NCBI RefSeq assembly: GCF_020165855.1
Contig: NZ_JAIUFY010000005.1
Span: 922,087-986,086, forward strand
Source: Celeribacter litoreus
GTDB taxonomy: Bacteria > Pseudomonadota > Alphaproteobacteria > Rhodobacterales > Rhodobacteraceae
Reading direction: 5' to 3'
Length of the DNA: 64,000 bases
Shown: positions 25,438-34,041 of the stretch, piece by piece
Layout: each line of letters begins with the position of its first letter
Numbering within the stretch: the stretch's first letter is position 1
Notes under the pieces: generated by a model
What the model was told of the DNA's origin: nothing
The model's input: the letters and a program-made list of their open reading frames with translations, nothing else
Database searches by the model: none
Position numbers and translations under genes: made by a program

Positions 25438-25887
25438 ATGAAAAAATCATGCGAACCCAAGGTGACAACCGACTGCAACCTGCGTCAGTTCGTTGGCTAC
25501 AATATGAAGCGCGCTTTCCTGACAGTGCGTGAAGACCTCGCCAGCGTTCTTGAGCCGATCGGGCTTCGCATGACCTCGTTCTCCGCTTTGGCGGTGATCG
25601 TTGAAAATCCTGACATCTCCCAGAGCCGCCTCGCCGAGGCGTTGCATATCGAACGCTCCGGCGTGGTGGTGCTGGTGGATGAACTGGAACGCGCAGAATT
25701 TATCGAGCGCGGACGCGTTGAGGGGGACCGGCGGCAGTATGCCCTGCGTGCCACCCCGATCGGCGAGGCCAAATGGGCCGAGGCGGAAAAAGCCGTCCAT
25801 GCTCACGAAGACGGTCTGTTCGCAGACCTGACTGATGAGGAACGCGCCAGCCTGAAGTCCCTTCTGGGCCGGGTTGGACGGAAATAA
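25438..25887 (+). CDS. MarR-family transcriptional regulator of the hydroxycinnamate operon
   Basis: 149 aa winged-helix repressor. Recognition region: SQSRLAEALHIERSGVVVLVDELERA, then the wing (RGRVEGDRRQYALRATPIG). Related regulators in hydroxycinnamate clusters (CouR/FerC type) bind the CoA thioester of the substrate and release DNA; that effector is inferred here. It lies between the transporter and the CoA ligase genes, 16 bp after DctM, with a GGAAAGAGG ribosome site, so it is probably autoregulated as part of the operon. The dyad at 20774-20800 is its best candidate operator. Confidence 0.88.
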   Translation: MKKSCEPKVTTDCNLRQFVGYNMKRAFLTVREDLASVLEPIGLRMTSFSALAVIVENPDISQSRLAEALHIERSGVVVLVDELERAEFIERGRVEGDRRQYALRATPIGEAKWAEAEKAVHAHEDGLFADLTDEERASLKSLLGRVGRK

Positions 25888-25931
25888 TCCGAGAGGAACA
25901 ACAGCGCAGATCGCTGTCTTGGGAGGAAGTA

Positions 25932-27749
25932 ATGAAAGATCAAACGACGGGGCTCACAATCGCACCGCATTCTGTCCAGATGGAACGCAAGGGCGCGGGA
26001 GAGATCATCCTCACCTCGAAACTGCCGCTTGATCCGGTCGTGGATCATACAGGCGTCTGGCTCGAAAAATGGGCGGCAGAGCGTCCCGAGACCATCTATC
26101 TCGCCGAGCGCTCCGGCGCCGGTTGGCGGGAGTTGGGGTATGGCGAAGTGCTCGAGCGCGTAAAAGCGATTGCCGCCTCTCTCGCAGCCCGCGGTCTCAA
26201 CGAAAGCACCCCGATCCTGATCATGTCCGGCAACTCCGTCGATCACGCGCTTCTGTCCTTTGGGGCGCAGTGGGCCGGTGTGCCGACCGTGCCGCTCGCG
26301 GAGCAATACTCCCTGATCGAGGAAGCCCACTTCCGCCTTCAATACGCGATCAAGAAGACCCAGCCGAAAATGGCATTCGTCGATGATGCTTCGCGCTATG
26401 CGAAGGCACTCGAACTCTCTGATCTTGATGGCATCGAGATCGTGGCCTCTCTCCCGGAGGGCGCGCCACGCCCCGTGACCCCTTTTGCCGAGCTTCTCAA
26501 AGGGGACGCGGGCGTGGATCTCGATGCGGTGCACGCAAATGTCGGACCGGATACGCTCGCCAAAATCCTGTTCACTTCTGGCTCTAGTTCCGACCCCAAA
26601 GGCGTTCTGACGACGCAGCGGATGATGTGTGCCAACCAGGCGCAGATGGTGTCCGTGCTGCCTTTCATGAAAGAGCGCACTCCGCGCATCGTTGACTGGC
26701 TCCCTTGGAACCACGTGTTCGGCGGCTCCCATAACGTCAACATGATGCTGATGCATGGCGGTTCGTTCTACATCGACAACGGCAAGCCGACGAAGGCGCT
26801 GTTCCAGCACACGGTCGAGAACATTATCGATAAGGCAGGGACGTCCGCGTTCAACGTGCCGGTCGGGTTCTCCATGCTCGTGCATGAGATGGAGCACAAC
26901 ATGAAGCTCCGCGAGGCCTATTTCAAAGACCTCGACATGCTGTTCTACGCGGGCGCGTCCCTGCCGCAGGACATCTGGACCCGTCTCGAAGAGATGTCTC
27001 GCGAAGTGAGTGGCAAGCTACCCCTGATGATTTCAAGCTGGGGTCTGACGGAAACCGCCCCTGCAAACGTCATGGTCCACGAACCGATTGGCCGCTCCGG
27101 CGTGATCGGGTGCCCGTTGCCGGGCGCAGAGGTCAAACTTCTGCCGGATGATGACATGCGCTGTGAAATCCGCGTGCGTGGTCCGAACGTCATGCCGGGC
27201 TATCTCAACGATCCGGAAAAGTCGGCGGAGGCCTTTGACGAAGACGGGTTTTTCATCACCGGCGATGCGGTCAAATTCCTCGACCCTGAAGACCCTGATC
27301 GCGGGTTGGTCTTTGATGGCCGCGTTTCCGAGGACTTCAAACTTCTGACCGGCACATGGGTGCAGGCCGGCAAGCTGCGCCTTGACGCGCTCGACGCGCT
27401 CCGTGGTCTGGTGCTTGATGTGGTGATCTGCGGTCATGATCGCGGCGAAATCGGCCTGTTCGTCTTCCCGCGTCCCGATCATGTGCACGGTGACAACTGT
27501 TCTGAGGGGGCTGTCATTGATGAGCATCTTCAGGCCGAAATCCATCACGTCCTGCGCAAGATGGCCCGCGCTGCCTCCGGCTCCGCAAAACGCATTGCCC
27601 GCGCCATCATTCTGGCCGAACCGCCCTCTGTAAAAGATGGCGAGATTACCGACAAAGGGTCTCTGAACACCCGCAAAATCATCACCCGACGTGCTGATCT
27701 TCTTGAACGTCTTTACGACAACGAAGATCCGGCCCTGATCCGAGTGTAA
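25932..27749 (+). CDS. Feruloyl-CoA (hydroxycinnamoyl-CoA) synthase
   Basis: 605 aa acyl-adenylate-forming ligase that activates ferulate, p-coumarate or caffeate with ATP and CoA. The phosphate loop reads FTSGSSSDPKG; other adenylation motifs are SWGLTETAP, ITGDAVKF and FDGRVSEDFKLLTGTWV. The C-terminal lysine-containing segment GEITDKGSLNTRKI is the feruloyl-CoA synthase form of the A10 motif. The N-terminal half (LDPVVDHTGVWLEKWAAERPE) also fits that group and not acetyl-CoA synthetases. Strong GGGAGGA before ATG. First step of the pathway encoded around it. Confidence 0.92.
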   Translation: MKDQTTGLTIAPHSVQMERKGAGEIILTSKLPLDPVVDHTGVWLEKWAAERPETIYLAERSGAGWRELGYGEVLERVKAIAASLAARGLNESTPILIMSGNSVDHALLSFGAQWAGVPTVPLAEQYSLIEEAHFRLQYAIKKTQPKMAFVDDASRYAKALELSDLDGIEIVASLPEGAPRPVTPFAELLKGDAGVDLDAVHANVGPDTLAKILFTSGSSSDPKGVLTTQRMMCANQAQMVSVLPFMKERTPRIVDWLPWNHVFGGSHNVNMMLMHGGSFYIDNGKPTKALFQHTVENIIDKAGTSAFNVPVGFSMLVHEMEHNMKLREAYFKDLDMLFYAGASLPQDIWTRLEEMSREVSGKLPLMISSWGLTETAPANVMVHEPIGRSGVIGCPLPGAEVKLLPDDDMRCEIRVRGPNVMPGYLNDPEKSAEAFDEDGFFITGDAVKFLDPEDPDRGLVFDGRVSEDFKLLTGTWVQAGKLRLDALDALRGLVLDVVICGHDRGEIGLFVFPRPDHVHGDNCSEGAVIDEHLQAEIHHVLRKMARAASGSAKRIARAIILAEPPSVKDGEITDKGSLNTRKIITRRADLLERLYDNEDPALIRV

Positions 27750-27761
27750 GGAATTGAAGCT

Positions 27762-28637
27762 ATGGTAGATTTCACAAAAGTCCGCGCGATTGATTTTCAC
27801 ACGCATGCCGAGGAGGCCTGTGGCTGTCACGACGATGACGGCTATGATGATCTTCAGGCGTCCATGGCCAAATACTTCGGCGCGCCGTGGAGCCATCCGC
27901 CGACCATCGACCAGACGGCGGAGCATTACCGCAATATGAACATCGCGGCGGTGATTTTTCCCGTCGATGCGGAGCGCGAGACAGGCTATCGCCGCTACGA
28001 TAACTACGAGGTCGCGGACGCCGCCGCCAAGCATGACGACATCCTGATCCCGTTTGCGTCCATCGACCCCGCCAAGGGCAAGATCGGTGCGCGGGAGGCT
28101 CGTGATCTTGTGGAAAACCACGGGGTGCAGGGCTTCAAATTCCACCCGACGATGCAGGGGTTCTACCCGAACGACCGCAACGCCTACGTGCTTTATGAGG
28201 CCATCGCCGAGAGCGGCAAACCGGCGCTGTTTCACACCGGTCAGACGGGCGTCGGCTCCGGCATGCCGGGCGGCAACGGGATGCGGCTCAAGTATTCGAA
28301 CCCGATGTACATGGACGACATCGCGGTCGATTTTCCGGACATGCCGATCATCCTCGCGCACCCGTCGTTCCCGTGGCAGGAAGAGGCGCTGAGCGTGGCG
28401 ACCCATAAGCCGAACGTCTACATCGATCTCTCCGGATGGTCGCCGAAATACTTCCCGCCCATTCTGGTCCGCTACGCCAATACGATGCTGAAGAAAAAGA
28501 TGCTCTTCGGCTCTGACTGGCCGATGATCGCGCCGGAGAAATGGCTCGACGCGTTCGACAAAGCCGACTTCCGCGACGAGGTCCGCCCGCTGATCCTCAA
28601 GGAAAACGCCATGCGCCTGTTGGGGCTGAGCGAATGA
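27762..28637 (+). CDS. Amidohydrolase-family metal-dependent hydrolase of the hydroxycinnamate pathway
   Basis: 291 aa TIM-barrel metal enzyme of the ACMSD/LigJ-like amidohydrolase 2 family. The first metal motif is DFHTHAEE (His at about 13 and 15); further ligand candidates are FKFHPTMQGF, LAHPSFPWQ and the C-terminal GSDWPM Asp. Amidohydrolases of this type lie in beta-oxidative hydroxycinnamate clusters (cou genes of Rhodococcus, phd genes of Corynebacterium). There they are proposed to cleave the beta-keto intermediate hydrolytically instead of thiolytically. That role is the inference here. ATG follows the CoA ligase by 12 bp; its stop overlaps the next gene (ATGA). Confidence 0.85.
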   Translation: MVDFTKVRAIDFHTHAEEACGCHDDDGYDDLQASMAKYFGAPWSHPPTIDQTAEHYRNMNIAAVIFPVDAERETGYRRYDNYEVADAAAKHDDILIPFASIDPAKGKIGAREARDLVENHGVQGFKFHPTMQGFYPNDRNAYVLYEAIAESGKPALFHTGQTGVGSGMPGGNGMRLKYSNPMYMDDIAVDFPDMPIILAHPSFPWQEEALSVATHKPNVYIDLSGWSPKYFPPILVRYANTMLKKKMLFGSDWPMIAPEKWLDAFDKADFRDEVRPLILKENAMRLLGLSE

Positions 28638-30190
28638 CCCCGTTCAAGGCTCCTGTCGAAGATATCCTGTTCTGTCTGCGAGAGGTTGCAGGCGCAGATC
28701 GTCTGCCCGATTGGGATGACGAACTGGCCGAAGGCATTCTCGAACATTTCGCCTCCTTTGCGGAGGGCGTCATTGCCCCGCTCGATGAAGGCGGCGATGC
28801 GCAGGGTTGCACTCTGACCGACGGGCGTGTGACCATGCCCGACGGGTTTAAGGACGCGTTCGAACAACTCGCAGAAGGGGGCTGGCAAGGTCTTACCGCG
28901 CCCGAAGATTTTGGTGGCATGGGGCAGAATGCAGTTTTGGCCGCGGGTGTTTCCGAGATTTTCTCCGGCGCGAACCATGCCATGCAGATGGTGTGTAACC
29001 TCGTCCCGGGTGCCGTTTCGACGCTTATGAAATTCGGGTCCGAGACCCAGAAACAGAATTGGATCCCGCGTCTGGCCGCAGGTGAATTGCTCTCCACCAT
29101 GTGCCTGACGGAACCCGGCGCGGGATCTGATCTCTCTCGTATCCGCACCAAGGCCACCCGCGAGGGCGACGCTTGGCGGATCGAGGGAGAGAAAATTTTC
29201 ATCTCCGGCGGGGATCAGGATCTTTCTGAGGGCACGCTTCACCTCGTCCTTGCACGAACGGGCGCGCCGGAAGACGGGATTAAGGGTCTGTCACTCTTCC
29301 TGTGTTCCTCGGACACAGAGGAAGGGCGCAATGCTGTTACGGTCACTCGGATCGAAGAGAAGCTTGGGCTTCATGCTTCTCCGACCTGTCAGCTTGCCTT
29401 CGATGGCGCTGAGGCAGAGTTGATCGGGCAAGAGGGCGCGGGTCTCATGGCCATGTTCACGATGATGAACCACGCACGTCTCGACGTGGCGCTGCAGGGC
29501 GTGGCCCACGCCGCCCGCGCGCATGACATCGCCTCGCAATACGCGGCAGAGCGCAAACAGGGACGGCAGGCGGATGGGTCCGAGGCGGTTTTGTCTGACC
29601 ATCCCGACGTTCAGCGCATGTTGGACACGCAAAAATCTCTCGCTCTTGGCGCACGCGCGATGACCTATCTTACGATGGTCGAGCTGACGCTCGGCGAGAA
29701 CCGCCCTCTCGTCGACTTCCTTACCCCGATCTGCAAGGTGTTCTGCACCGACGCAGGCATCGCCTCTGCTGATCTCGGGATTCAGGTGCTCGGCGGCTAC
29801 GGCTATCTCACCGAATACCGTGTGAGCCAGACATGGCGCGATGCGCGGATCACCTCAATCTATGAGGGCGCGAACGGTATCCATGCGATTGCGACCGCGA
29901 CCCGTGGTCTGCGTGCGGCAGAGGGGCCGGACGCGTTTGCGGCGCTTGTCGAGAGCCTCGCGAACGGAGATGCAGCGTGCCTCGCGCTTTTGGCTGATTG
30001 GCAGGACGCACGGCGGGGTATGGCGGAGGATGCGCTGGAAAAAGCGCATGACTTCATGGCGCTGACAGCGGAACTTCTGTTTCAGGCGGTGTGGTGCAAA
30101 CTCGCGGCGACCGGCGATGAGGAGTTGGTGCGCCTTGCCAAGCGCGTCGCGCGTCGTCCGCTGCCGGTCAGATTGCCGCTGGCGGCCTAA
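28634..30190 (+). CDS. Acyl-CoA dehydrogenase
   Basis: 518 aa FAD-dependent dehydrogenase. Motifs: MCLTEPGAGSDLS (FAD/substrate loop), GEKIFISGGD, HARLDVALQGVAHAARA, and QVLGGYGYLTEYRVSQTWRDARITSIYEGANGI in short form, which contains the catalytic Glu region of the long (AcdA-like) subclass. In context it would introduce the double bond into dihydro-hydroxycinnamoyl-CoA (phenylpropanoid side chains), widening the substrate range of the operon. It overlaps the amidohydrolase by 4 bp. Its TAA shares bases with the TAG of the convergent regulator gene. Confidence 0.9.
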   Translation: MTPFKAPVEDILFCLREVAGADRLPDWDDELAEGILEHFASFAEGVIAPLDEGGDAQGCTLTDGRVTMPDGFKDAFEQLAEGGWQGLTAPEDFGGMGQNAVLAAGVSEIFSGANHAMQMVCNLVPGAVSTLMKFGSETQKQNWIPRLAAGELLSTMCLTEPGAGSDLSRIRTKATREGDAWRIEGEKIFISGGDQDLSEGTLHLVLARTGAPEDGIKGLSLFLCSSDTEEGRNAVTVTRIEEKLGLHASPTCQLAFDGAEAELIGQEGAGLMAMFTMMNHARLDVALQGVAHAARAHDIASQYAAERKQGRQADGSEAVLSDHPDVQRMLDTQKSLALGARAMTYLTMVELTLGENRPLVDFLTPICKVFCTDAGIASADLGIQVLGGYGYLTEYRVSQTWRDARITSIYEGANGIHAIATATRGLRAAEGPDAFAALVESLANGDAACLALLADWQDARRGMAEDALEKAHDFMALTAELLFQAVWCKLAATGDEELVRLAKRVARRPLPVRLPLAA

Positions 30191-31038
30191 TCGGCCCCTT
30201 TTTCTCCCGAGACCCTGTCGCGATATCGCGTCGGGGTCTCTCCCATTCTGAGGCGGAAGCGGCGGGAAAAGTAGGGCGGGTCTGTATAACCCAGCCGAAA
30301 GCCGACCTCAGCCACCGACAACCGTGTGAAGGCCAAGAGGCGACAGGCCTCCGTCATCACAGCGGTTTCCAGATAGGTGGTAAGCGTCATACCCGTCTGC
30401 GCCCGCACAATCCTGTTTAAATGCCCTGCAGTCATGTGTAGCGCACCCGCGTAATCTGCGGCCCCCCAACCCTTCGCGAGATTTTCCGCAATCAAGTCAT
30501 TCAATTGCTGGATCTGGTGGTTCGGATCGTGCTCGGATGACACGTCCTCAGCGAGCGTCATGAGAAGCGCGTGGGAGAGCGCGACGAGCTGTTGTGCGCG
30601 AAATGTGCCAGATTTGTCATGGAATAGTGCAATTTGGTTGAGAAGGTGCGCCGCCAATCCCGTGAGCGCTCCGTGATGCAGTGACGCCAACCACGCACTG
30701 AGTGTCGCCGTGCGTGGACCGAGCCTGTTGAGAACGGGCGCGGGAAGGGAGAGCACGAAACCTTCGGTGCCCTTCGAAAACTCAAATCCGTGAACGACCT
30801 GTGGCGGAATGTAGAGAAATTCCCCTGATTTCAGGTCTCTATCTTTCCCGTCTAACGTGACGCGTGCATCGCCCTGTTCGATATGAAAGAGCTGGGCCAT
30901 GTGATGGTGGCGGTGCGGTGCGATTTTCCAGCCGTGCAGTCGCGCACGATCAAAGACGCGCTCGCAATGCACCACGTCGGGAAAGACGCTGGTTTCACCA
31001 AAGAGGTTGAAGACCGGAATTTGGTTAGTATCACTCAT
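30187..31038 (-). CDS. pobR: AraC-family regulator, probably of pobA
   Basis: 283 aa. The N-terminal part is a cupin-like effector domain (APHRHHHMAQLFHIEQGDARVTL, GEFLYIPPQVVHGF). The C-terminal 100 residues hold two helix-turn-helix motifs (GAADYAGALHMTAGHLNRIVRAQTG and SVAEVGFRLGYTDPPYFSRRF). The gene is divergent from pobA with 88 bp between starts, the classic place for the AraC-type PobR of alphaproteobacteria that responds to 4-hydroxybenzoate. Start 31038 was chosen because the conserved protein begins there; no strong Shine-Dalgarno is visible. Confidence 0.88.
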   Translation of the reverse strand: MSDTNQIPVFNLFGETSVFPDVVHCERVFDRARLHGWKIAPHRHHHMAQLFHIEQGDARVTLDGKDRDLKSGEFLYIPPQVVHGFEFSKGTEGFVLSLPAPVLNRLGPRTATLSAWLASLHHGALTGLAAHLLNQIALFHDKSGTFRAQQLVALSHALLMTLAEDVSSEHDPNHQIQQLNDLIAENLAKGWGAADYAGALHMTAGHLNRIVRAQTGMTLTTYLETAVMTEACRLLAFTRLSVAEVGFRLGYTDPPYFSRRFRLRMGETPTRYRDRVSGEKGAD

Positions 31039-31126
31039 GCCGGAAAAATACCATTTAATGCCGAGCGGGTCCATTCTCGTGTTTCGGCGTAGGAGATAGT
31101 GTTTTCTCAAATTGGAGGAAATGCAC

Positions 31127-32305
31127 ATGACTACCCTGAAAACCGAAGTTGCCATCATTGGTGGCGGGCCGTCCGGCCTGCTTTTGTCCCAGCTTTTGAA
31201 CAAAGCGGGCGTTGAAACCGTCATTCTGGAGCGTTCGTCGCGTGAGCACGTTCTGTCCCGCATCCGCGCCGGTATCCTTGAGTGGGGCACCGTTGAGCTG
31301 CTGCGTGAGGCCGGTGTGGGGGGGCGTATGGACAAAGAGGGCATTCCGCACGACGGCTGCTATCTGACCGACGAAGAGCTGATGGTTCACATCGACTTCA
31401 AAGACCTGACTGGCAAGCAGGTGATGGTCTACGGCCAGACTGAGGTGACGTCTGATCTTTATGGCGCTCAGGACACCATGGGCACGACCGTGATTCACGG
31501 CGTTGAGGATGTGTCGATCCACGATCTCGATCAGGCGACGTCCTATGTCGAATTCACCCACGACGGCACGCGCAAGCGTCTTGAGTGCCTCTATGTGGCT
31601 GGCTGCGACGGCTTCCACGGCGTGTCCCGCAAGACGATCCCCGAAGAAAAACGCAGCGAGTTCGAGCGCGTCTATCCTTTCGGCTGGCTCGGCATCCTGT
31701 CCGAAACGCCGCCTGTCCACGATGAGTTGATCTACTCGAACTCCCGCCACGGCTTCGCGCTCGCATCCATGCGCAACGAAAACCTCGTGCGCTATTACGT
31801 GCAGGTCCCGCTGTCCGATAAGGTCGAAGACTGGTCGGATCAGCGGTTCTGGGACGAATTCTCCCGCCGTATTCCGTCCGAGGCCGCAAACCGCCTCGTG
31901 ACCGGCCCGTCGATCGAGAAATCCATCGCGCCGCTCCGTAGCTTCGTGTCGGAGCCGCTCCGTTGGGGCAACATGTTCCTCGTGGGCGACAGCGCGCACA
32001 TCGTGCCGCCGACGGGTGCGAAGGGCCTCAACCTCGCGGCGTCTGATGTCTACTACCTCTACACCGCACTGATCGACGCGGTGAAAGGCGGAACGAAAAC
32101 TGGCGTGGAAGAATATTCCGCCCGTGCGCTCGAACGGATTTGGAAAGCGATGCGCTTTAGCTGGCAGATGACCACCATGCTGCACCGTTTTGACGGTGAA
32201 GATGCCTTTGCAGAACAGATGCGCAAGGCGACGCTCAATCACCTCGCGACCTCCGAGACCGCGCGCCGCGATCTCGCCGAGAACTACATCGGATTGCCCT
32301 TCTAA
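31127..32305 (+). CDS. pobA: 4-hydroxybenzoate 3-monooxygenase
   Basis: 392 aa FAD monooxygenase converting 4-hydroxybenzoate to protocatechuate with NAD(P)H and O2; the family norm is about 390-395 aa. Motifs: GGGPSGLL (FAD ADP-binding), AGCDGFHG (DG motif) and FLVGDSAHIVPPTGAKGLNLA (FAD ribityl, with the proline loop). RIRAGILEWGTVELLREAG is typical of PobA. ATG 31127 has GGAGGA 7 nt upstream; a TTG at 31112 and ATG at 31121 are less suitable. It feeds the pca genes that follow. The stop overlaps the stop of convergent pcaB. Confidence 0.96.
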   Translation: MTTLKTEVAIIGGGPSGLLLSQLLNKAGVETVILERSSREHVLSRIRAGILEWGTVELLREAGVGGRMDKEGIPHDGCYLTDEELMVHIDFKDLTGKQVMVYGQTEVTSDLYGAQDTMGTTVIHGVEDVSIHDLDQATSYVEFTHDGTRKRLECLYVAGCDGFHGVSRKTIPEEKRSEFERVYPFGWLGILSETPPVHDELIYSNSRHGFALASMRNENLVRYYVQVPLSDKVEDWSDQRFWDEFSRRIPSEAANRLVTGPSIEKSIAPLRSFVSEPLRWGNMFLVGDSAHIVPPTGAKGLNLAASDVYYLYTALIDAVKGGTKTGVEEYSARALERIWKAMRFSWQMTTMLHRFDGEDAFAEQMRKATLNHLATSETARRDLAENYIGLPF

Positions 32306-33363
32306 GCGGAGGGCGCTTGCCCGATCCGGGTGATTTTCTGAGACATGTCGATGGCCACTGCGAGGGACCGCGCGGTGGCCATCAGCATTTGTGGCAGGAC
32401 CATCCACTCGAGCGTCCAAGCCGTGCCGGATCGTTCCTGCTCATGGATCAGGGCGTGATGCATTGCGGAGACTTGCGTGGCGTTGAAACGGGCGAGGGTG
32501 ACGAGCAATTCGGCGGACACGGGGTTCTGTTTGTGCGGCATGGCCGAGGAACCGCCGCCACCAGACATGGCAATGTCGCCGATGCCTTGCTGGCTCATGA
32601 GCACCACGTCCTGCCCGAATTTCCCGAGGGTGCCGGTGATCAGAGACAGGAAGGACGCATAGCCCGCGATCCCGTGGCGCATCGCGTGCCATGCTTTGTC
32701 CGTCGGGGCGAGGCCGAGAGTGTTGGCCACATCTGCGACCACCACATCGGCTTTGTCCTTGAGCGCTTTGCGGTCGCCGGATGCGCCGCCGATCTGGACT
32801 TTTTCGACGTCTGCACGTTTCTGGTCGAGGGTCTTGAGATGATCCAAGAGCGGGAGGCGCCAAGACAGAACGCGGTCGCGGACGGTGATTTCGGTGGCGG
32901 CCTGCATCCGCGTGCGGCCCATGAGGGGCGTGTCGCCGAATTCGGTTTCGAGCGTCGCGAGATGTTTTTCCAACTCGGTCAAGCGGGTCTCAATCAGGTT
33001 AGATGCCTCGCGAAGCGCAAGGACAAGTGCGGTGTCGACAACATCTTGCGACGTTGCGCCTTTGTGAAGCGCCTCTGCCGGGGCCAACGCTTTCAACTGT
33101 TTGACCAGACGCGGAATCGGCACGCCGTCCTCGCCCATGCCGGCCGCAATGTCGGCCAGATCGATCTGCGCGCTCTCGATGGCGCGGGCGGCGTCCTCGG
33201 CTTTGACGGCATCAAACAGACCGGCCTTGCCACAGGCCCGCGACCACGCGGCCTCAAAGGCGAGCATATGGGCCATCTGGCGATCCGGGGACAGGATGTC
33301 CGCCATCTCGGCATCATTGAACAAGCCGGAAAGCCACGGGTGGTCGAACACGCAGGTCGTCAT
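32302..33363 (-). CDS. pcaB: 3-carboxy-cis,cis-muconate cycloisomerase
   Basis: 353 aa, fumarase/aspartase superfamily, shorter than the roughly 450-aa Pseudomonas enzyme but usual for alphaproteobacteria. The superfamily signature GGGSSAMPHKQNP is present, as are ATSQDVVDTALVL and TRMQAATEITV. It converts 3-carboxymuconate to 4-carboxymuconolactone. It lies after pcaG in the same direction, but a strong terminator hairpin (33389-33412) separates them. Convergent with pobA with shared stop bases. Confidence 0.94.
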   Translation of the reverse strand: MTTCVFDHPWLSGLFNDAEMADILSPDRQMAHMLAFEAAWSRACGKAGLFDAVKAEDAARAIESAQIDLADIAAGMGEDGVPIPRLVKQLKALAPAEALHKGATSQDVVDTALVLALREASNLIETRLTELEKHLATLETEFGDTPLMGRTRMQAATEITVRDRVLSWRLPLLDHLKTLDQKRADVEKVQIGGASGDRKALKDKADVVVADVANTLGLAPTDKAWHAMRHGIAGYASFLSLITGTLGKFGQDVVLMSQQGIGDIAMSGGGGSSAMPHKQNPVSAELLVTLARFNATQVSAMHHALIHEQERSGTAWTLEWMVLPQMLMATARSLAVAIDMSQKITRIGQAPSA

Positions 33364-33388
33364 AAAATTTGTCCTCGTTCAAAGGCAA

Positions 33389-33412
33389 AAGGGGCGGTCA
33401 GTGCCGCCCCTT
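33389..33412 (-). terminator. Terminator or attenuator between pcaG and pcaB
   Basis: AAGGGGCGG (33389-33397) and CCGCCCCTT (33404-33412) form a 9-bp stem with a 6-nt loop. On the minus strand it lies 21 nt after the pcaG stop and is followed by TTTTGCC. It should end most pcaDCHG transcripts before pcaB. Confidence 0.7.
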
Positions 33413-33433
33413 ATACGTTGTTTTTCTATCGCG

Positions 33434-34039
33434 TTACAGGTCGAGAAAGACCGTCTCGCCGTCACCGCTGAGGCGGATGTCGAAGCGGTATTTGCCGTCT
33501 TCGATCTTCTTCGCGATCAGGGTGTCGACGCGCGGGCGCTGTTCGATGCGGTTTAGCAGCGGGTCGTTCGCGTTGTCTTCATCATCGAAGTAGATGCGCG
33601 TGTTGAGACCGATGTTGATGCCACGCGCCACAACCCACAGGGAGATGTGCGGAGCGCTTTCGACGCCGCCGCGGCCTTTGTAGGAGCCGGGTTTCAGCGT
33701 GCGCAGCGTGAATTCACCGGTCTCCGCGTCAGCAGCAAAGCGGCAATGGCCGGTGAAGGCCGGGTCCGCGCCTTCTGCGCCCGGGAACACGCCGGAGGCA
33801 TCGCACTGCCAGGACTCAATCAGTGCATCGCGCATCGCCCAGCCAGTGCCTTCAAATACGGAGCCAACGATTTCGATGATCTCGCCTTTGGCGCTCGCTT
33901 CATCGTGGAACGGCGTGGTGGCAATCTCTTCTTCATAGTAGCCGCCGTTGCCTGCGTAGGTCGGCATCAGGCCGATGTGGACGTAGGGACCCGCAGTTTG
34001 GGATGCGGATTCGATCAGAGTGTCGAGTTTCTGGACCAT
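33434..34039 (-). CDS. pcaG: Protocatechuate 3,4-dioxygenase, alpha subunit
   Basis: 201 aa, structural partner of PcaH in the intradiol ring-cleaving dioxygenase. Recognisable family segments are TAGPYVHIG near the N-terminus, LIESWQCDASG, RTLKPGSY and APHISLWVVARGINIGLNTRIYF. It lacks the full iron-ligand set, as expected of the alpha subunit. Its start follows pcaH by 2 bp. Confidence 0.95.
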   Translation of the reverse strand: MVQKLDTLIESASQTAGPYVHIGLMPTYAGNGGYYEEEIATTPFHDEASAKGEIIEIVGSVFEGTGWAMRDALIESWQCDASGVFPGAEGADPAFTGHCRFAADAETGEFTLRTLKPGSYKGRGGVESAPHISLWVVARGINIGLNTRIYFDDEDNANDPLLNRIEQRPRVDTLIAKKIEDGKYRFDIRLSGDGETVFLDL

Positions 34040-34041
34040 GA

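Noticed and set aside
31055-32419. 454-residue minus-strand frame over pobA
   Set aside because: pobA has three FAD motifs in the correct order and a strong ribosome site; the antisense frame has none.
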